In this document: positions 53,892 to 63,215 of the stretch, one piece after another
How positions within the stretch are numbered: position 1 is the stretch's first letter
Layout: the number at the start of each line of letters is the position of its first letter
Source of the DNA: JANYCO01 sp031416415
GTDB taxonomy: Bacteria > Bacteroidota > Bacteroidia > Cytophagales > Cytophagaceae
Reading direction: 5' to 3'
Assembly: GCA_031416415.1 (NCBI GenBank)
Contig: JANOTP010000235.1
Location: 9,903-73,902 of the forward strand
Length of the DNA: 64,000 bases
Translations under genes and position numbers: made by a program
Notes under the pieces: model-generated
What the model was told of the DNA's origin: nothing
Databases searched by the model: none
Seen by the model: only the letters and a program-made list of their open reading frames with translations

Positions 53892-53952
53892 TCCGATTTG
53901 TTTTCGTAAACTTGGAATAAAGTTATTACAATTAAACGTTTTTAGCTAAAGA

Positions 53953-55350
53953 ATGAAGCTTAGTTTTTGGGGTGCCGCTAGACAGGTATCGGGAAGTATG
54001 TATATGCTGGAAACAGACAATGGGTATAAAATACTTATAGATTGTGGTTCGGACATGGCAAGAGGCGCTGAAAGCCAGTCAGAATTTCCATTTGACGCTA
54101 CTACTATTGACCTTGTTTTGCTTACCCATGCTCATGTTGATCATACAGGTCGGTTACCACAATTGATTAAATCTGGCTACAATGGACAAGTACTTTGTAC
54201 ACCTCCCACTTTCGGACTCGCTCAATTATTGCTCAACGATAACGCTTCTATCTCTTCGAAAAAATTACAACGACTTGCAAACCGAACCTATCGGTATGCT
54301 CACCGGGCAGAAGAAATAGAAATTCTAACGTTTAAGGAAGTAGAGGAAACTATGAATCGTTTTGTGACGATTGCTTTCAATCAACGTTTTCAAATAAACG
54401 ATAAAATGTGGATTACCTTTATTCCAACAGGCCACTTACTTGGCGCTGGAAACATCTTATTGGAAATTGAAGAGAAAGGCACAATAAAAAGAATTTTATT
54501 TTCAGGAGATCTTGGAAGAAAAAATTATCCACTCCTACCCGATCCCTCCCCTGCTCCTCAAGCGGACTATTTAATCTGCGAAAGTACCTATGGCAATCGT
54601 AGCCATCAGGAAAAAGGAAATCCAGAAGATGTAATCGAAAGAATTATAAAAGAGGCTTGCGTGGAAAGAGCGGGAAGGCTTATTATTCCTGCATTTAGCG
54701 TAGGTCGTACTCAGTCTATTATTTACACACTTCATAAACTTTACTTACAAGGAAGATTACCAAAAATAAAAATATTTACCGATAGCCCAATGGCAGAAGT
54801 AAGTTCGAGAATTTACGAACAATTTCATTCTTTATTAAATGAAGAAGCTAAAGAAATTTTCGCTAAACATCAAACACTTTTTGATTTTGATAATTTGAAG
54901 TATGTAGCAAATTTTAAAGAAAGCAAAGCTATCACCAATTATTATGAACCATGCATCATCATCTCTGCATCAGGCATGATTACTGGCGGAAGAATGGAAA
55001 TGCATGTAAAGAAAAATCTAAACAATCCTTATTGTACTTTCTTAATGATAGGGTACTCTGCCGAGGGTACTCCTGGACATAAATTAATGAATGGAGGAAA
55101 GTACCTCCGCATTGGTGGTAAAGACATTCCTGTAACAGCTCAAATAGAACGTACCGATATTTATAGTGGGCATGCAGGAAAAGAAGATTTATTGGATTTC
55201 GTAAAACAACAGGATAAAAATTCTTTGAAAAACATTTTCCTCGTCCATGGAGAACACCAGAGCATGATTGACTTTAAGGAAAATTTAAAAGAGAATGGAT
55301 ATATAAATTGTGAGATACCAGCAAAAGGAGAGAGTTTTGAGTTGATATAA
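53953..55350 (+). CDS. MBL-fold beta-CASP RNA/DNA hydrolase
   Basis: A 465-residue metallo-beta-lactamase nuclease of the beta-CASP type: zinc motif LLTHAHVDHTGRLP, IFIPTGHLLGAGNILLE, LFSGDLGRKNYP, the beta-CASP domain (VGRTQSIIYTLHKL, ISASGMITGGRMEMHVK) and C-terminal HSGHAG-like IYSGHAGKEDLLDFV plus LVHGEHQSM. Resembles the RNase J/CPSF73-like exoribonuclease/endoribonuclease group of Bacteria, so RNA processing is likely. Divergent from purN. Confidence 0.95.
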   Translation: MKLSFWGAARQVSGSMYMLETDNGYKILIDCGSDMARGAESQSEFPFDATTIDLVLLTHAHVDHTGRLPQLIKSGYNGQVLCTPPTFGLAQLLLNDNASISSKKLQRLANRTYRYAHRAEEIEILTFKEVEETMNRFVTIAFNQRFQINDKMWITFIPTGHLLGAGNILLEIEEKGTIKRILFSGDLGRKNYPLLPDPSPAPQADYLICESTYGNRSHQEKGNPEDVIERIIKEACVERAGRLIIPAFSVGRTQSIIYTLHKLYLQGRLPKIKIFTDSPMAEVSSRIYEQFHSLLNEEAKEIFAKHQTLFDFDNLKYVANFKESKAITNYYEPCIIISASGMITGGRMEMHVKKNLNNPYCTFLMIGYSAEGTPGHKLMNGGKYLRIGGKDIPVTAQIERTDIYSGHAGKEDLLDFVKQQDKNSLKNIFLVHGEHQSMIDFKENLKENGYINCEIPAKGESFELI

Positions 55351-55352
55351 AA

Positions 55353-55376
55353 AAGTCACCGCCTGACTTATTTTAT
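55353..55376 (+). terminator. short hairpin after MBL gene
   Basis: Arms AAGTCA and TGACTT around CCGCC, followed by ATTTTAT. A short but plausible terminator. Confidence 0.45.
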
Positions 55377-55515
55377 ACAATCTATAAAACACTAATTTAT
55401 TATTTTTATCTTCGTAATAAATTTACCTTTAGACTCTTACAATATTACCTCAAAACTTACATATAAGAACTTTAATTGGACATTTCCGTTAGAAGATTTA
55501 GAAAATACACTAAAA

Positions 55516-56547
55516 ATGGATACTAATAGAGACGAATTATATATGCTACGTGCACTTGAGCTTGCTGCAATGGGCAGAGGCTTTGTAAGTCCTAACCCAA
55601 TGGTAGGTTGTGTTATTGTAAAAGATAATTTAGTACTCTCAGAAGGTTGGCATGAAAAATACGGTGGTCCACATGCAGAGGTAAATGCTATTAATTCTTT
55701 AGAAGATAAATCACTGTTAGAAGGTGCTACCTTGTATGTCACTCTTGAACCTTGCGCTCATTATGGTAAAACACCTCCTTGTGCTGACCTTATATTAAAA
55801 TTCCCTTTCAAAAGAGTAGTCATCTGCAATATTGATCCTAATCCACTTGTTTCCGGAACTGGTATTGAAAAATTAATCGAAGGAGGAATAGAAGTTGAAA
55901 TAGGAATACTCGAAGAAAAAGGCTTAGAACTAAACAAACGTTTTTTTTCATTTATAGAAAAAAAGAGACCTTATATTTTGCTTAAATGGGCAGAAACCAG
56001 CGATGGATTTATTGCTCGCGAAAATTATGATTCAAAGTGGATCAGTGGTGAACTTTCTAGAAAATTAGTTCACAAATGGAGAACAGAAGAAGATGCCGTT
56101 ATGGTTGGAACCAATACTGCACTCTACGACAATCCACAATTAAATGTGCGTGACTGGAGTGGACGAAACCCTACTCGTGTATTGATAGACAAAAATCTTC
56201 AGGTGCCAGAGGGAGCGCATTTGTTTGATGGGACCCAAACCACTATCTGTTATAATTTCAAAAGACAAGAAGTAAAAAATTTGGTAGAGTTTGTAAAACT
56301 TGATCCAGTGGAAGATCTTATGAAAAATATTATGGCAGATATGTATGAAAGAAAAATTCAATCTGTAATAATAGAAGGAGGAGCTGCTCTTTTAACTTCT
56401 TTTATAAACGAAGGTCTTTGGGACGAAGCAAGAATCTTCCGCAGCAAACAAGAATTCGGGAACGGCATAGAAGCTCCCTATGTAAGAGGTAAGCTTATGA
56501 GCATTGATAAAATTGGCGAAGACGAAATGGTCGTGTACAGAAAGTAA
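55516..56547 (+). CDS. ribD: riboflavin biosynthesis deaminase/reductase
   Basis: Bifunctional: deaminates diaminohydroxyphosphoribosylaminopyrimidine and reduces the ribosyl side chain in riboflavin synthesis. 343 residues. Deaminase domain at about 1-145 with zinc ligands in HAEVNAI and PCAHYGKTPPC; reductase domain at about 147-343 (RPYILLKWAETSDGFIARE, GTNTALYDNPQLNVRDW, IEGGAALLTSFINEGLWDE). Preceded by 165 non-coding bases; no FMN riboswitch is recognisable there. Single gene; other rib genes are absent here. Confidence 0.96.
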   Translation: MDTNRDELYMLRALELAAMGRGFVSPNPMVGCVIVKDNLVLSEGWHEKYGGPHAEVNAINSLEDKSLLEGATLYVTLEPCAHYGKTPPCADLILKFPFKRVVICNIDPNPLVSGTGIEKLIEGGIEVEIGILEEKGLELNKRFFSFIEKKRPYILLKWAETSDGFIARENYDSKWISGELSRKLVHKWRTEEDAVMVGTNTALYDNPQLNVRDWSGRNPTRVLIDKNLQVPEGAHLFDGTQTTICYNFKRQEVKNLVEFVKLDPVEDLMKNIMADMYERKIQSVIIEGGAALLTSFINEGLWDEARIFRSKQEFGNGIEAPYVRGKLMSIDKIGEDEMVVYRK

Positions 56548-56679
56548 ATAGAGGATAAAAAAGTATATCTGTATAATATTTTACATTAACTGAAAATAAG
56601 TTGCCTAATAGTTCGTTTAAAAAGACAAACTCAATTTTTTGGTATAAAATTTGAAATCCAAGATTAAAACAACTTCACA

Positions 56680-57063
56680 ATGAAAAAAGTAGTATTCGCA
56701 TCAGCCCTTTTTGCCTTAATGTCCAGCATAACAACTGGTTTCGCTCAAAATTTCAAATTTGACAAAACCACTCACGATTTTGGGGTTATTAAAGAAGGAA
56801 AAGATACGATTTGGGTAGACTTCAAATTTACCAACGACGGTTCTGAACCCTTACTAATTTCCGATGTAAAAACTTCCTGCGACTGTACCTTAGCGAAATG
56901 GCCCAAAACAGCCATTCAACCTGGTCAAACTTCCGTAATAAAAGGCGGTTTCAAAATAGAGGGTAAAATGGATGATTTCACAAAAAATATTATTATTCTA
57001 GGTAACACAATGCCCGGAACTACTATTCTAACTATTAAAGGGTTGATCGTTCCGAATAAATAG
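56680..57063 (+). CDS. DUF1573 secreted protein
   Basis: A 127-residue protein with a signal peptide (VVFASALFALMSSITTGFAQ) and an Ig-like DUF1573 domain: FDKTTHDFGVIKEGKDTIWV, FTNDGSEPLLISDVKTSCDC, PGQTSVIKGGFKIEGKMDDF. The TSCDCT Cys pair is the family hallmark. Very common in Bacteroidota, with unknown role in the periplasm or on the surface. Transcribed alone with a good terminator. Confidence 0.94.
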   Translation: MKKVVFASALFALMSSITTGFAQNFKFDKTTHDFGVIKEGKDTIWVDFKFTNDGSEPLLISDVKTSCDCTLAKWPKTAIQPGQTSVIKGGFKIEGKMDDFTKNIIILGNTMPGTTILTIKGLIVPNK

Positions 57064-57075
57064 AAATTTTACAAT

Positions 57076-57123
57076 TTAAAAAAGCTAAACATAGGTTGCT
57101 CAATCTATGTTTAGCTTTTTTAA
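57076..57123 (+). terminator. terminator of DUF1573 gene
   Basis: Perfect 19-base arms (TTAAAAAAGCTAAACATAG and its complement) with a 10-base loop and an internal T-tract. Confidence 0.85.
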
Positions 57124-57297
57124 TTAAATCAAATTTCACTTTTTCTCATTTGCATTTTTTTATTTTATATTAAAATAACCAGTTATTAATAAATTCCCAC
57201 GTTACCTCTCATTTTCTCAAATGTATTCTTTCAAATATATAATTCCCCTGAATTTATAGTTAACCAAATCAATAATTATATTTTTTAAACTGCTTTT

Positions 57298-58866
57298 ATG
57301 AAACATTGTGCTTTTATTGTACTAAATATATGGCTCTTCTGTATGCCTAAATCTGCTTCTGCTCAAAGCACAGGTGATCTTTGTACAAATCCCTACACTG
57401 TCTCACTCCAAGATCCTTTAGTCGCGAGTTGTGATTATGTAGAAATTTCAGGACTTGACTTTACGAATTTCAACGACAATGTTTTTTCGCCCTCGCCCTC
57501 TTGTAATTTTGGGACAGACAATAATGATATATGGGTAAAATTAACAGTGCCTTCTAACGCAGATGGGTTTAAGATCACGATGGACAGTTCTGTTATTACA
57601 TCCGTTGATAATGATTATGAAAATTTCAAAGTAGCCGTTTATTCAGGCAACTCATGCGGAAGCCTCACTTATAAAACCTGTAAATCCTCCTCCAGAGCAA
57701 GAGTATATAATAATTATTTTGACGGTTTTAATCCAGGAGATAATTTATATGTGAGAATATATACCGATAATAGCCCATCGGGTACTTGGGACAAACCATT
57801 TTTTGCACGATTTACTTCTATTAGCACAACAAATTCCAACGATGCATGTTCTAATGCTTCTGTACTAGTTCCTGGCAATTATTGTAATCACTTAGCTACA
57901 GACAAAGGAGAAAACGATAACAAAGCTCCTGACAAACTTACTTCCACTACTGCGGTATGCGCTCCTGGAAGTGCGGAGTTTGGTTCTTTTGACAACAACC
58001 AATGGTATTATTTTGAAGTCACTACTGCTACTCCTCAACCCGTTCAAATAACTATTTCAAATGTAAATTGCAGTGCAGGCGATAAGATACTACAAGCTGC
58101 AATATGGAAAGCCAATTCTCTTACTTGTTCTACTTGGGGAAACGGATACGATTTGAATAATCCATCTACTGCTTCTGAGGGCGATCTTTTGGCTTGTGCT
58201 GTAGGAACAGGGACTGTGACTATCAGTGAAAATTTACCAGTAGGAAAATATTGGTACACAATAGACGGATCCGCTGGCTCCTTTTGTGAATATTCAATTA
58301 CTACCGCACCGCTTATTCCTGTTCCGATCCGCTTAATCAACTTCTACAGTAAACAAAGTAATACAGGTGATCAGCTCTATTGGTCTTGCATGGCGGTAAC
58401 TACTCCGTCTTTTTTTATAATTGAAAAAAGCTATGACGGAATTTTTTTTATGGAAGAAAACACTATAAATGTAAAAGAAAATAAAATGGGACTGTCGCAC
58501 TTTAATTATTCCACTGAGAATTCTACGCCTGTTTATTATCGATTAGTAGTGGTAGAATCTGGTCAACAGCCCTACTATTCTGACATTATCTTTTCAGGAA
58601 ATACTTTATCAGAAGGAAACAATTTTTCCATAATTTATTCTGAAATTAATGATCTAACTATATTCTATAAAGGAAAGGATAAAATAAACGTGGAAATACA
58701 ACTAACTGATATAAATGGTAGAGTAGTATTTTATATAGAAAAACATTCATTGATAACAGGTAAAAATTCTATTTCATTATACAATAAAAAATTATCTACA
58801 GGAATTTATTTTCTAAAGATCCTCTCTAAAGAGCAATTGTATAATTTCAAAGTATTGATTGAATAA
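57298..58866 (+). CDS. secreted protein with T9SS sorting domain
   Basis: A 522-residue secreted protein. Signal peptide (CAFIVLNIWLFCMPKSASAQ), then two related beta-rich domains at about 25-165 and 175-345 (NDIWVKLTVPSN, NQWYYFEVTTATPQP; Cys-rich, resembling Bacteroidota pre-peptidase-like domains). A linker follows, and then a C-terminal T9SS domain (LTDINGRVVFYIEKH, LSTGIYFLKILSKEQL). No catalytic motif. A surface adhesin or structural role is likely. It converges on the LRR gene with only 21 bases between. Confidence 0.9.
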   Translation: MKHCAFIVLNIWLFCMPKSASAQSTGDLCTNPYTVSLQDPLVASCDYVEISGLDFTNFNDNVFSPSPSCNFGTDNNDIWVKLTVPSNADGFKITMDSSVITSVDNDYENFKVAVYSGNSCGSLTYKTCKSSSRARVYNNYFDGFNPGDNLYVRIYTDNSPSGTWDKPFFARFTSISTTNSNDACSNASVLVPGNYCNHLATDKGENDNKAPDKLTSTTAVCAPGSAEFGSFDNNQWYYFEVTTATPQPVQITISNVNCSAGDKILQAAIWKANSLTCSTWGNGYDLNNPSTASEGDLLACAVGTGTVTISENLPVGKYWYTIDGSAGSFCEYSITTAPLIPVPIRLINFYSKQSNTGDQLYWSCMAVTTPSFFIIEKSYDGIFFMEENTINVKENKMGLSHFNYSTENSTPVYYRLVVVESGQQPYYSDIIFSGNTLSEGNNFSIIYSEINDLTIFYKGKDKINVEIQLTDINGRVVFYIEKHSLITGKNSISLYNKKLSTGIYFLKILSKEQLYNFKVLIE

Positions 58867-58887
58867 AAATCTGCTTCAATAATAAAA

Positions 58888-60486
58888 TTAATATATAACT
58901 GAAATATTTACCAATTCCTCTCCATCATTTACATTGCTAATATAATACCCTTGAGGAACAAGTTTGCCATCATTCCCCGTCCCATCCCATTCTCCAGGCA
59001 ATTGAAATGATTTTATTTTTCGTCCTTGCTTATCATAAATAATTACGTTTCCAGCTTGTCCAAAAAAATAATTATCTTTATCACCATCTCCATTGGGAGT
59101 GATGAAGGTCTCCTTACATTCTTCAGAAGGAATATTAATAACAACAGGATACACCGTAGTACAAATTCCATTTGATAATGTAAAAATGTAATTAGGTTCA
59201 ATAAGATTTTTAAACTTTCCCGAAGTAGAACTATATGTATTATTGGTTATAACTCCTTTTAATAGGTATAAATAATTCCCTGTTGGCAATGAAGTACTAT
59301 TAATCCAAAGTTCACCAGCTTTAAAACATTTGATTCCATCAATGTCAAAACTAATCCCTGATAAATCTATACAAGTCCCTGCTATTACATTAAAAGAATC
59401 TGTTTTAAGACTAAGCCCTGTAAAAGCTGTTGAACTAACTGTAACATAATATTCTCCAGTAACAGCTGGATGTAGTTTCAGAAAAGGTGTACTTGTAGTA
59501 TACTTTATAAGGCCATTAAAATACCATGTATAGATTGTAGTACCATAAGAAGAGATACCAGACGGAATAATTAAACTATCGTTTGGAGAAACATTTATAT
59601 TCCCACCGGGGAAATCACTTTGAGGAGAAAAGACAAAGATAGTATCTTTTCCAGGGTACGAAAGTATGGGTGATAAATCAAAAAAATCAAAGTAATTATT
59701 TTGAAATCGAACATTATCAAGACTATCTAGCACTGAAAGATCAGGCAAAGAAGTCAATTGGTTTCCATCCAAGTATAAAATTTTTAAACGAGGATTTAAA
59801 GAAAAATCAGGAGTATACTTCAATCTATTTCCTCCCACATTTAATCGCCACAAGTTTGGGTAATTTTTTAGATCAGGAATAGAATCCAAAAAATTATCCC
59901 AAATCAGCAATTGCTCCATCTTCACAAGAGCGCTCATATCGGGGAGCTTTTTTATTTTATTATTCCCTACATCTATTTTCTGCAATTTTATAAGATGGTT
60001 GATTATTGGTAATGAGTCGATCTGATTGGTAAACGCGATCAATTGAACAAGATTACTATTAGTAGACAAATCGGGAATCTTTGTCAATTGATTTTTAGAG
60101 AGAAATATTTTTTCAAGAGCGGTCTGGTTACTCAGAGAAGGTATAGAAGTGAGATTATTCCCCTGAAGATTCAACGTTTCTATTTTTGTTAATGCTGAAA
60201 TATCTGGAATAAAATTAATAGCATTGTCTTCAGCATGAAGAAACTGAATATTAATAAAATATTGAATTCCTTCTAAACTAGCTATGCCTTTATTAGAGCA
60301 ATTCAGTTCTCCATTGAACGCAGAAGCCTGTGCAATTATCAATTGATCAGAACTATTTATAACAGAAGGAAAATCAGTTTTAAGAAAATTCAAAAATGCT
60401 GCATCAGGAATACTTGCCGTCTGAGCCGTTGCATATTGGAGCATTATATTAAAACAAATACATAGAAGAAAGACTATTTTTTTCAT
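58888..60486 (-). CDS. secreted LRR protein with gliding-motility (CHU_C) C-terminus
   Basis: A 532-residue surface protein: signal peptide (IVFLLCICFNIMLQYATAQ); about nine leucine-rich repeats of 21-23 residues at about 45-265 (IETLNLQGNNLTSIPSLSNQ, LKILYLDGNQLTSLPDLSVL); an Ig-like region; and from about 456 a gliding-motility-associated C-terminal domain with ITPNGDGDKDNYFFG and GEWDGTGNDGKLVPQGYY. CHU_C-type tails direct proteins through the T9SS and can pair with PorP/SprF proteins, one of which lies nearby. Its start overlaps the stop of the anti-sigma-like gene by one base. Confidence 0.92.
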   Translation of the reverse strand: MKKIVFLLCICFNIMLQYATAQTASIPDAAFLNFLKTDFPSVINSSDQLIIAQASAFNGELNCSNKGIASLEGIQYFINIQFLHAEDNAINFIPDISALTKIETLNLQGNNLTSIPSLSNQTALEKIFLSKNQLTKIPDLSTNSNLVQLIAFTNQIDSLPIINHLIKLQKIDVGNNKIKKLPDMSALVKMEQLLIWDNFLDSIPDLKNYPNLWRLNVGGNRLKYTPDFSLNPRLKILYLDGNQLTSLPDLSVLDSLDNVRFQNNYFDFFDLSPILSYPGKDTIFVFSPQSDFPGGNINVSPNDSLIIPSGISSYGTTIYTWYFNGLIKYTTSTPFLKLHPAVTGEYYVTVSSTAFTGLSLKTDSFNVIAGTCIDLSGISFDIDGIKCFKAGELWINSTSLPTGNYLYLLKGVITNNTYSSTSGKFKNLIEPNYIFTLSNGICTTVYPVVINIPSEECKETFITPNGDGDKDNYFFGQAGNVIIYDKQGRKIKSFQLPGEWDGTGNDGKLVPQGYYISNVNDGEELVNISVIY

Positions 60487-61565
60487 TATCGTACTATAGT
60501 TATACCACCTCTAACTTCTTTCCCATTCTTATTAGTTAATACAAATATAAAATATCCTGTAATAAGTTCACCATTTTTAGAATATCCATTCCACTGAATC
60601 TCTTCGGCAGGTTCATTTTCTTTTGTAAAATATAGATTTCCCGATCTTTCGTAAATAGACAATGTCGTATGTTCATTTTGTGAAGGCAAGATAAGAACCT
60701 CTTCCATAAACGGATTAAACGTATACTCCTTTTCACAATTTTTTTCAGGCACTACTATGGCATTGATCGTTTTTATACATCCTCTTTTATCATTAATAAC
60801 TGCACTGTAATATCCAGCAGGTATATTCAAACTAGATACATCTTCATTCTCTTTATTTTTTATATTAATAGAATAAGGAGCATTACCACCTTTTATGTCT
60901 CTAAAAGAAATAGAACCATTTGATTCATCCTTACAAGAAGCAATAGTGGAAAAATTTGCATCAATAATAATACTTGAACAACTATTTTCAAGTGCTTTTT
61001 TATTTTCATTAATTAGACTCGGAGTAGTAGTTGATTCAAGCAATTCCTCTTGTTTTTTTACCACCAATGGTATATTTTCTATCTTATCATACTCTTTACC
61101 TTCTTCAACAATTTGATTAATAGGAGTAGTGGAAAGAGCAGTATTTTCAGCATTACCTAATGAAGTTTCTTTTTTATTAGATTGATTAATTGTTTCGTTT
61201 TTATTCGAAGAGATTTGGCTTGAAATTATCTTTTTTTGATCAATAGAACTTACGGCGTCAGTGCTGTTTTTTTTATTCCCAAAAGTGAAATACAAGAAAC
61301 TGCTTAATGCTAAAACAATTATACTTGGAATAATTTTTCTTACTACATTGTTCCCGCCTCTGTTCTTCCTTTCTTCTAGTAAAATATTTTTCACAGAAAG
61401 AAGTCTATTTTCAATAACCAGTTCATCCGCCAATTTATAAAGACTGTACTTTTTTGCTAGTTCAGAATCATCCACCAATAACTTTTCAAAGGAACGTTTT
61501 TCTCCTTCTGAAAAATTACCTTTTAAGTAATTTTCTATCAATACATACTTTTCATCTCCACTCAT
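60486..61565 (-). CDS. membrane anti-sigma-like protein with SprB repeat and CHU_C-like tail
   Basis: A 359-residue protein. Cytoplasmic N-terminus 1-75 (YVLIENYLKGNFSEGEKRSF, LVDDSELAKKYSLYKLADEL) resembles Bacteroidota anti-sigma domains; one membrane helix at 76-95; a Ser/Asn-rich linker; a SprB-type repeat at about 205-272 (CKDESNGSISFRDIKGGNAP, PAGYYSAVINDKRGCIKTIN); and a C-terminal gliding-motility-like domain at about 280-359 (LSIYERSGNLYFTKENEPAE, IQWNGYSKNGELITGYFIFV). The start overlaps the ECF gene stop in ATGA. It is predicted to hold the sigma factor and sense a signal in the periplasm. Confidence 0.85.
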   Translation of the reverse strand: MSGDEKYVLIENYLKGNFSEGEKRSFEKLLVDDSELAKKYSLYKLADELVIENRLLSVKNILLEERKNRGGNNVVRKIIPSIIVLALSSFLYFTFGNKKNSTDAVSSIDQKKIISSQISSNKNETINQSNKKETSLGNAENTALSTTPINQIVEEGKEYDKIENIPLVVKKQEELLESTTTPSLINENKKALENSCSSIIIDANFSTIASCKDESNGSISFRDIKGGNAPYSINIKNKENEDVSSLNIPAGYYSAVINDKRGCIKTINAIVVPEKNCEKEYTFNPFMEEVLILPSQNEHTTLSIYERSGNLYFTKENEPAEEIQWNGYSKNGELITGYFIFVLTNKNGKEVRGGITIVR

Positions 61566-62131
61566 ATTTCTCTAAGCTTATCCAGTAGCAAAGGATTTTT
61601 TTCTATCTCATTCATCAATTTTTGTTTGCATCGTTGTTGCTGCATTTTTACCGCACTAACAGATGGGAAGTTCATCCTGATTACAATATCTTCCATCAGT
61701 AAGTTATAATATATTGAGTAAGTAAGTAACTCAACACATTTATCACCAATCCCAGAAAATAATGATTCAAGTACATTCTCATTTTTTAAAGCAAAAAAAT
61801 TTTCTTTTACTTCCATAGGCTCTGGTTCTGGCAATTCTTCCACCAACTGAATCTTCCTGTCTTTTTTTATTTTATTAATCCAAAGATTGATACTGATTCG
61901 ATATAAATATCCAAATACTTTATATTTAGCATCAAAAGTATTTTTTATAACTTGTTTATAGAAAATCAAAAGAGCATCTTGAAAAACATCAAAGGCGTCT
62001 TCGTTATTGCCTGAATTTCTTTTAATATATTTTTCTACCTGTGGCAATACTTTTTTATAAAGCAAAGGTATTACCTTACGGTCATCCCCTAGCCGAATCA
62101 ATTCCGGTATTTGCTCTTCTTTAATGATCAC
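61562..62131 (-). CDS. ECF-type RNA polymerase sigma factor
   Basis: A 189-residue ECF sigma factor: region 2 at about 25-100 (VLPQVEKYIKRNSGNNEDAF, DVFQDALLIFYKQVIKNT, VFGYLYRISINLWINKIKKD) and a divergent region 4 at about 120-175 (YSIYYNLLMEDIVIRMNFPS, VSAVKMQQQRCKQKLMNEIE). Its TGA stop overlaps the next ATG (ATGA), so it is coupled to the anti-sigma-like gene. It diverges from the PorP/SprF gene with an 82-base gap, and probably controls this surface-protein locus. Confidence 0.93.
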   Translation of the reverse strand: MIIKEEQIPELIRLGDDRKVIPLLYKKVLPQVEKYIKRNSGNNEDAFDVFQDALLIFYKQVIKNTFDAKYKVFGYLYRISINLWINKIKKDRKIQLVEELPEPEPMEVKENFFALKNENVLESLFSGIGDKCVELLTYSIYYNLLMEDIVIRMNFPSVSAVKMQQQRCKQKLMNEIEKNPLLLDKLREI

Positions 62132-62213
62132 TTTCTAAAATAAAATACAATTATGTGTAGAATAGGTAACGAAATTCGGAAAATATATTAATATTGATTT
62201 TCTTTGAAAATAT

Positions 62214-63080
62214 ATGAAGATTATAGCCTTAATCATATCGGTTTTATTCTTTTCTCCTCTAATGGGGCAAAAGAATTTGCTCTACCCCGATATGTTTGCG
62301 GGCTTCTTTAACCATCAATCGCTTTTTAACCCCGCTTTTCAGCAGGATACAGGCCGTGCTATATTCTCCGCTTCTCTAAAATCAAGAACAGGCGCCTTTA
62401 AAAATATTGCTACCTATTACGCCTCTATAGAACGAACGTTCATGAATGAAAAAAAATCAGGGCATACGATAAGGCTTTTTTTCTTTAATGAAAAAGAAGG
62501 TCCATATATTGAAAAACCTAGAGGGTATATAAATTATGCCTATCGCTTGGCTGTTTCAGACCATACCTCTCTTTCTAGCGGCGCATCAATAGGATTTACC
62601 CAACTTGCCTACACAGCTCCTTCTGCAACCGCTACGGGTAGTGTTACTTTACCCGATGCTTCTATAGGGTTATACATAAAGCGGAAAAATTTAAGAGCAG
62701 GAATTTCTTCTATGCAACTCTTAAACAATTCTTCTTCCGCTTCTAATTTATCAGTAAAACTGGGTCGTTATTACAATTTTTTTGTTGCTATGGAAAAACC
62801 TTTAGGATATTCATGGAAAATGAACACCTATCTCCTTTACCGTATGCTTCCTGTTTATAACGACAATGTCGATCTAGCACTATTATTAACCTTTAAAAAT
62901 TCTTTTGTACTCGGATCTTCTGCCAGATATAAATTAGGAACGTCTTTCTTTATCTCTTTTAATATTAAAACAAACAACAGTCTTATAAATATTAATTTTG
63001 CCTACAACACTCCATTATTGTCAGGTATAACCTCTTTGAATAATTCTTATGAAATTTCGCCTTCCTACATAATACATTAA
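62214..63080 (+). CDS. PorP/SprF family T9SS membrane protein
   Basis: A 288-residue outer-membrane barrel-like protein with signal peptide (IIALIISVLFFSPLMGQ) and the PorP/SprF start LYPDMFAGFFNHQSLFNPAF, SASLKSRTGAFKNI and VSDHTSLSSGASIGFTQLAY. SprF/PorP proteins help export or anchor T9SS cargo carrying CHU_C-type tails. It is divergent from the sigma/anti-sigma/LRR operon, and it probably anchors the LRR protein. The 10-base direct repeat GAAAATATAT precedes the gene at 62179 and 62206. Confidence 0.92.
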   Translation: MKIIALIISVLFFSPLMGQKNLLYPDMFAGFFNHQSLFNPAFQQDTGRAIFSASLKSRTGAFKNIATYYASIERTFMNEKKSGHTIRLFFFNEKEGPYIEKPRGYINYAYRLAVSDHTSLSSGASIGFTQLAYTAPSATATGSVTLPDASIGLYIKRKNLRAGISSMQLLNNSSSASNLSVKLGRYYNFFVAMEKPLGYSWKMNTYLLYRMLPVYNDNVDLALLLTFKNSFVLGSSARYKLGTSFFISFNIKTNNSLININFAYNTPLLSGITSLNNSYEISPSYIIH

Positions 63081-63215
63081 ATAAAAATAAAATAACGTTA
63101 CCTTTTTTTTATCCGTTTGTTTTTCATAAAAGTCATGGAAATATTCCACGATTATTTTTAATAAATCCATTAAAATTTTATTTCACGTATTATTTAACTA
63201 AAAAACTAAAAGATT

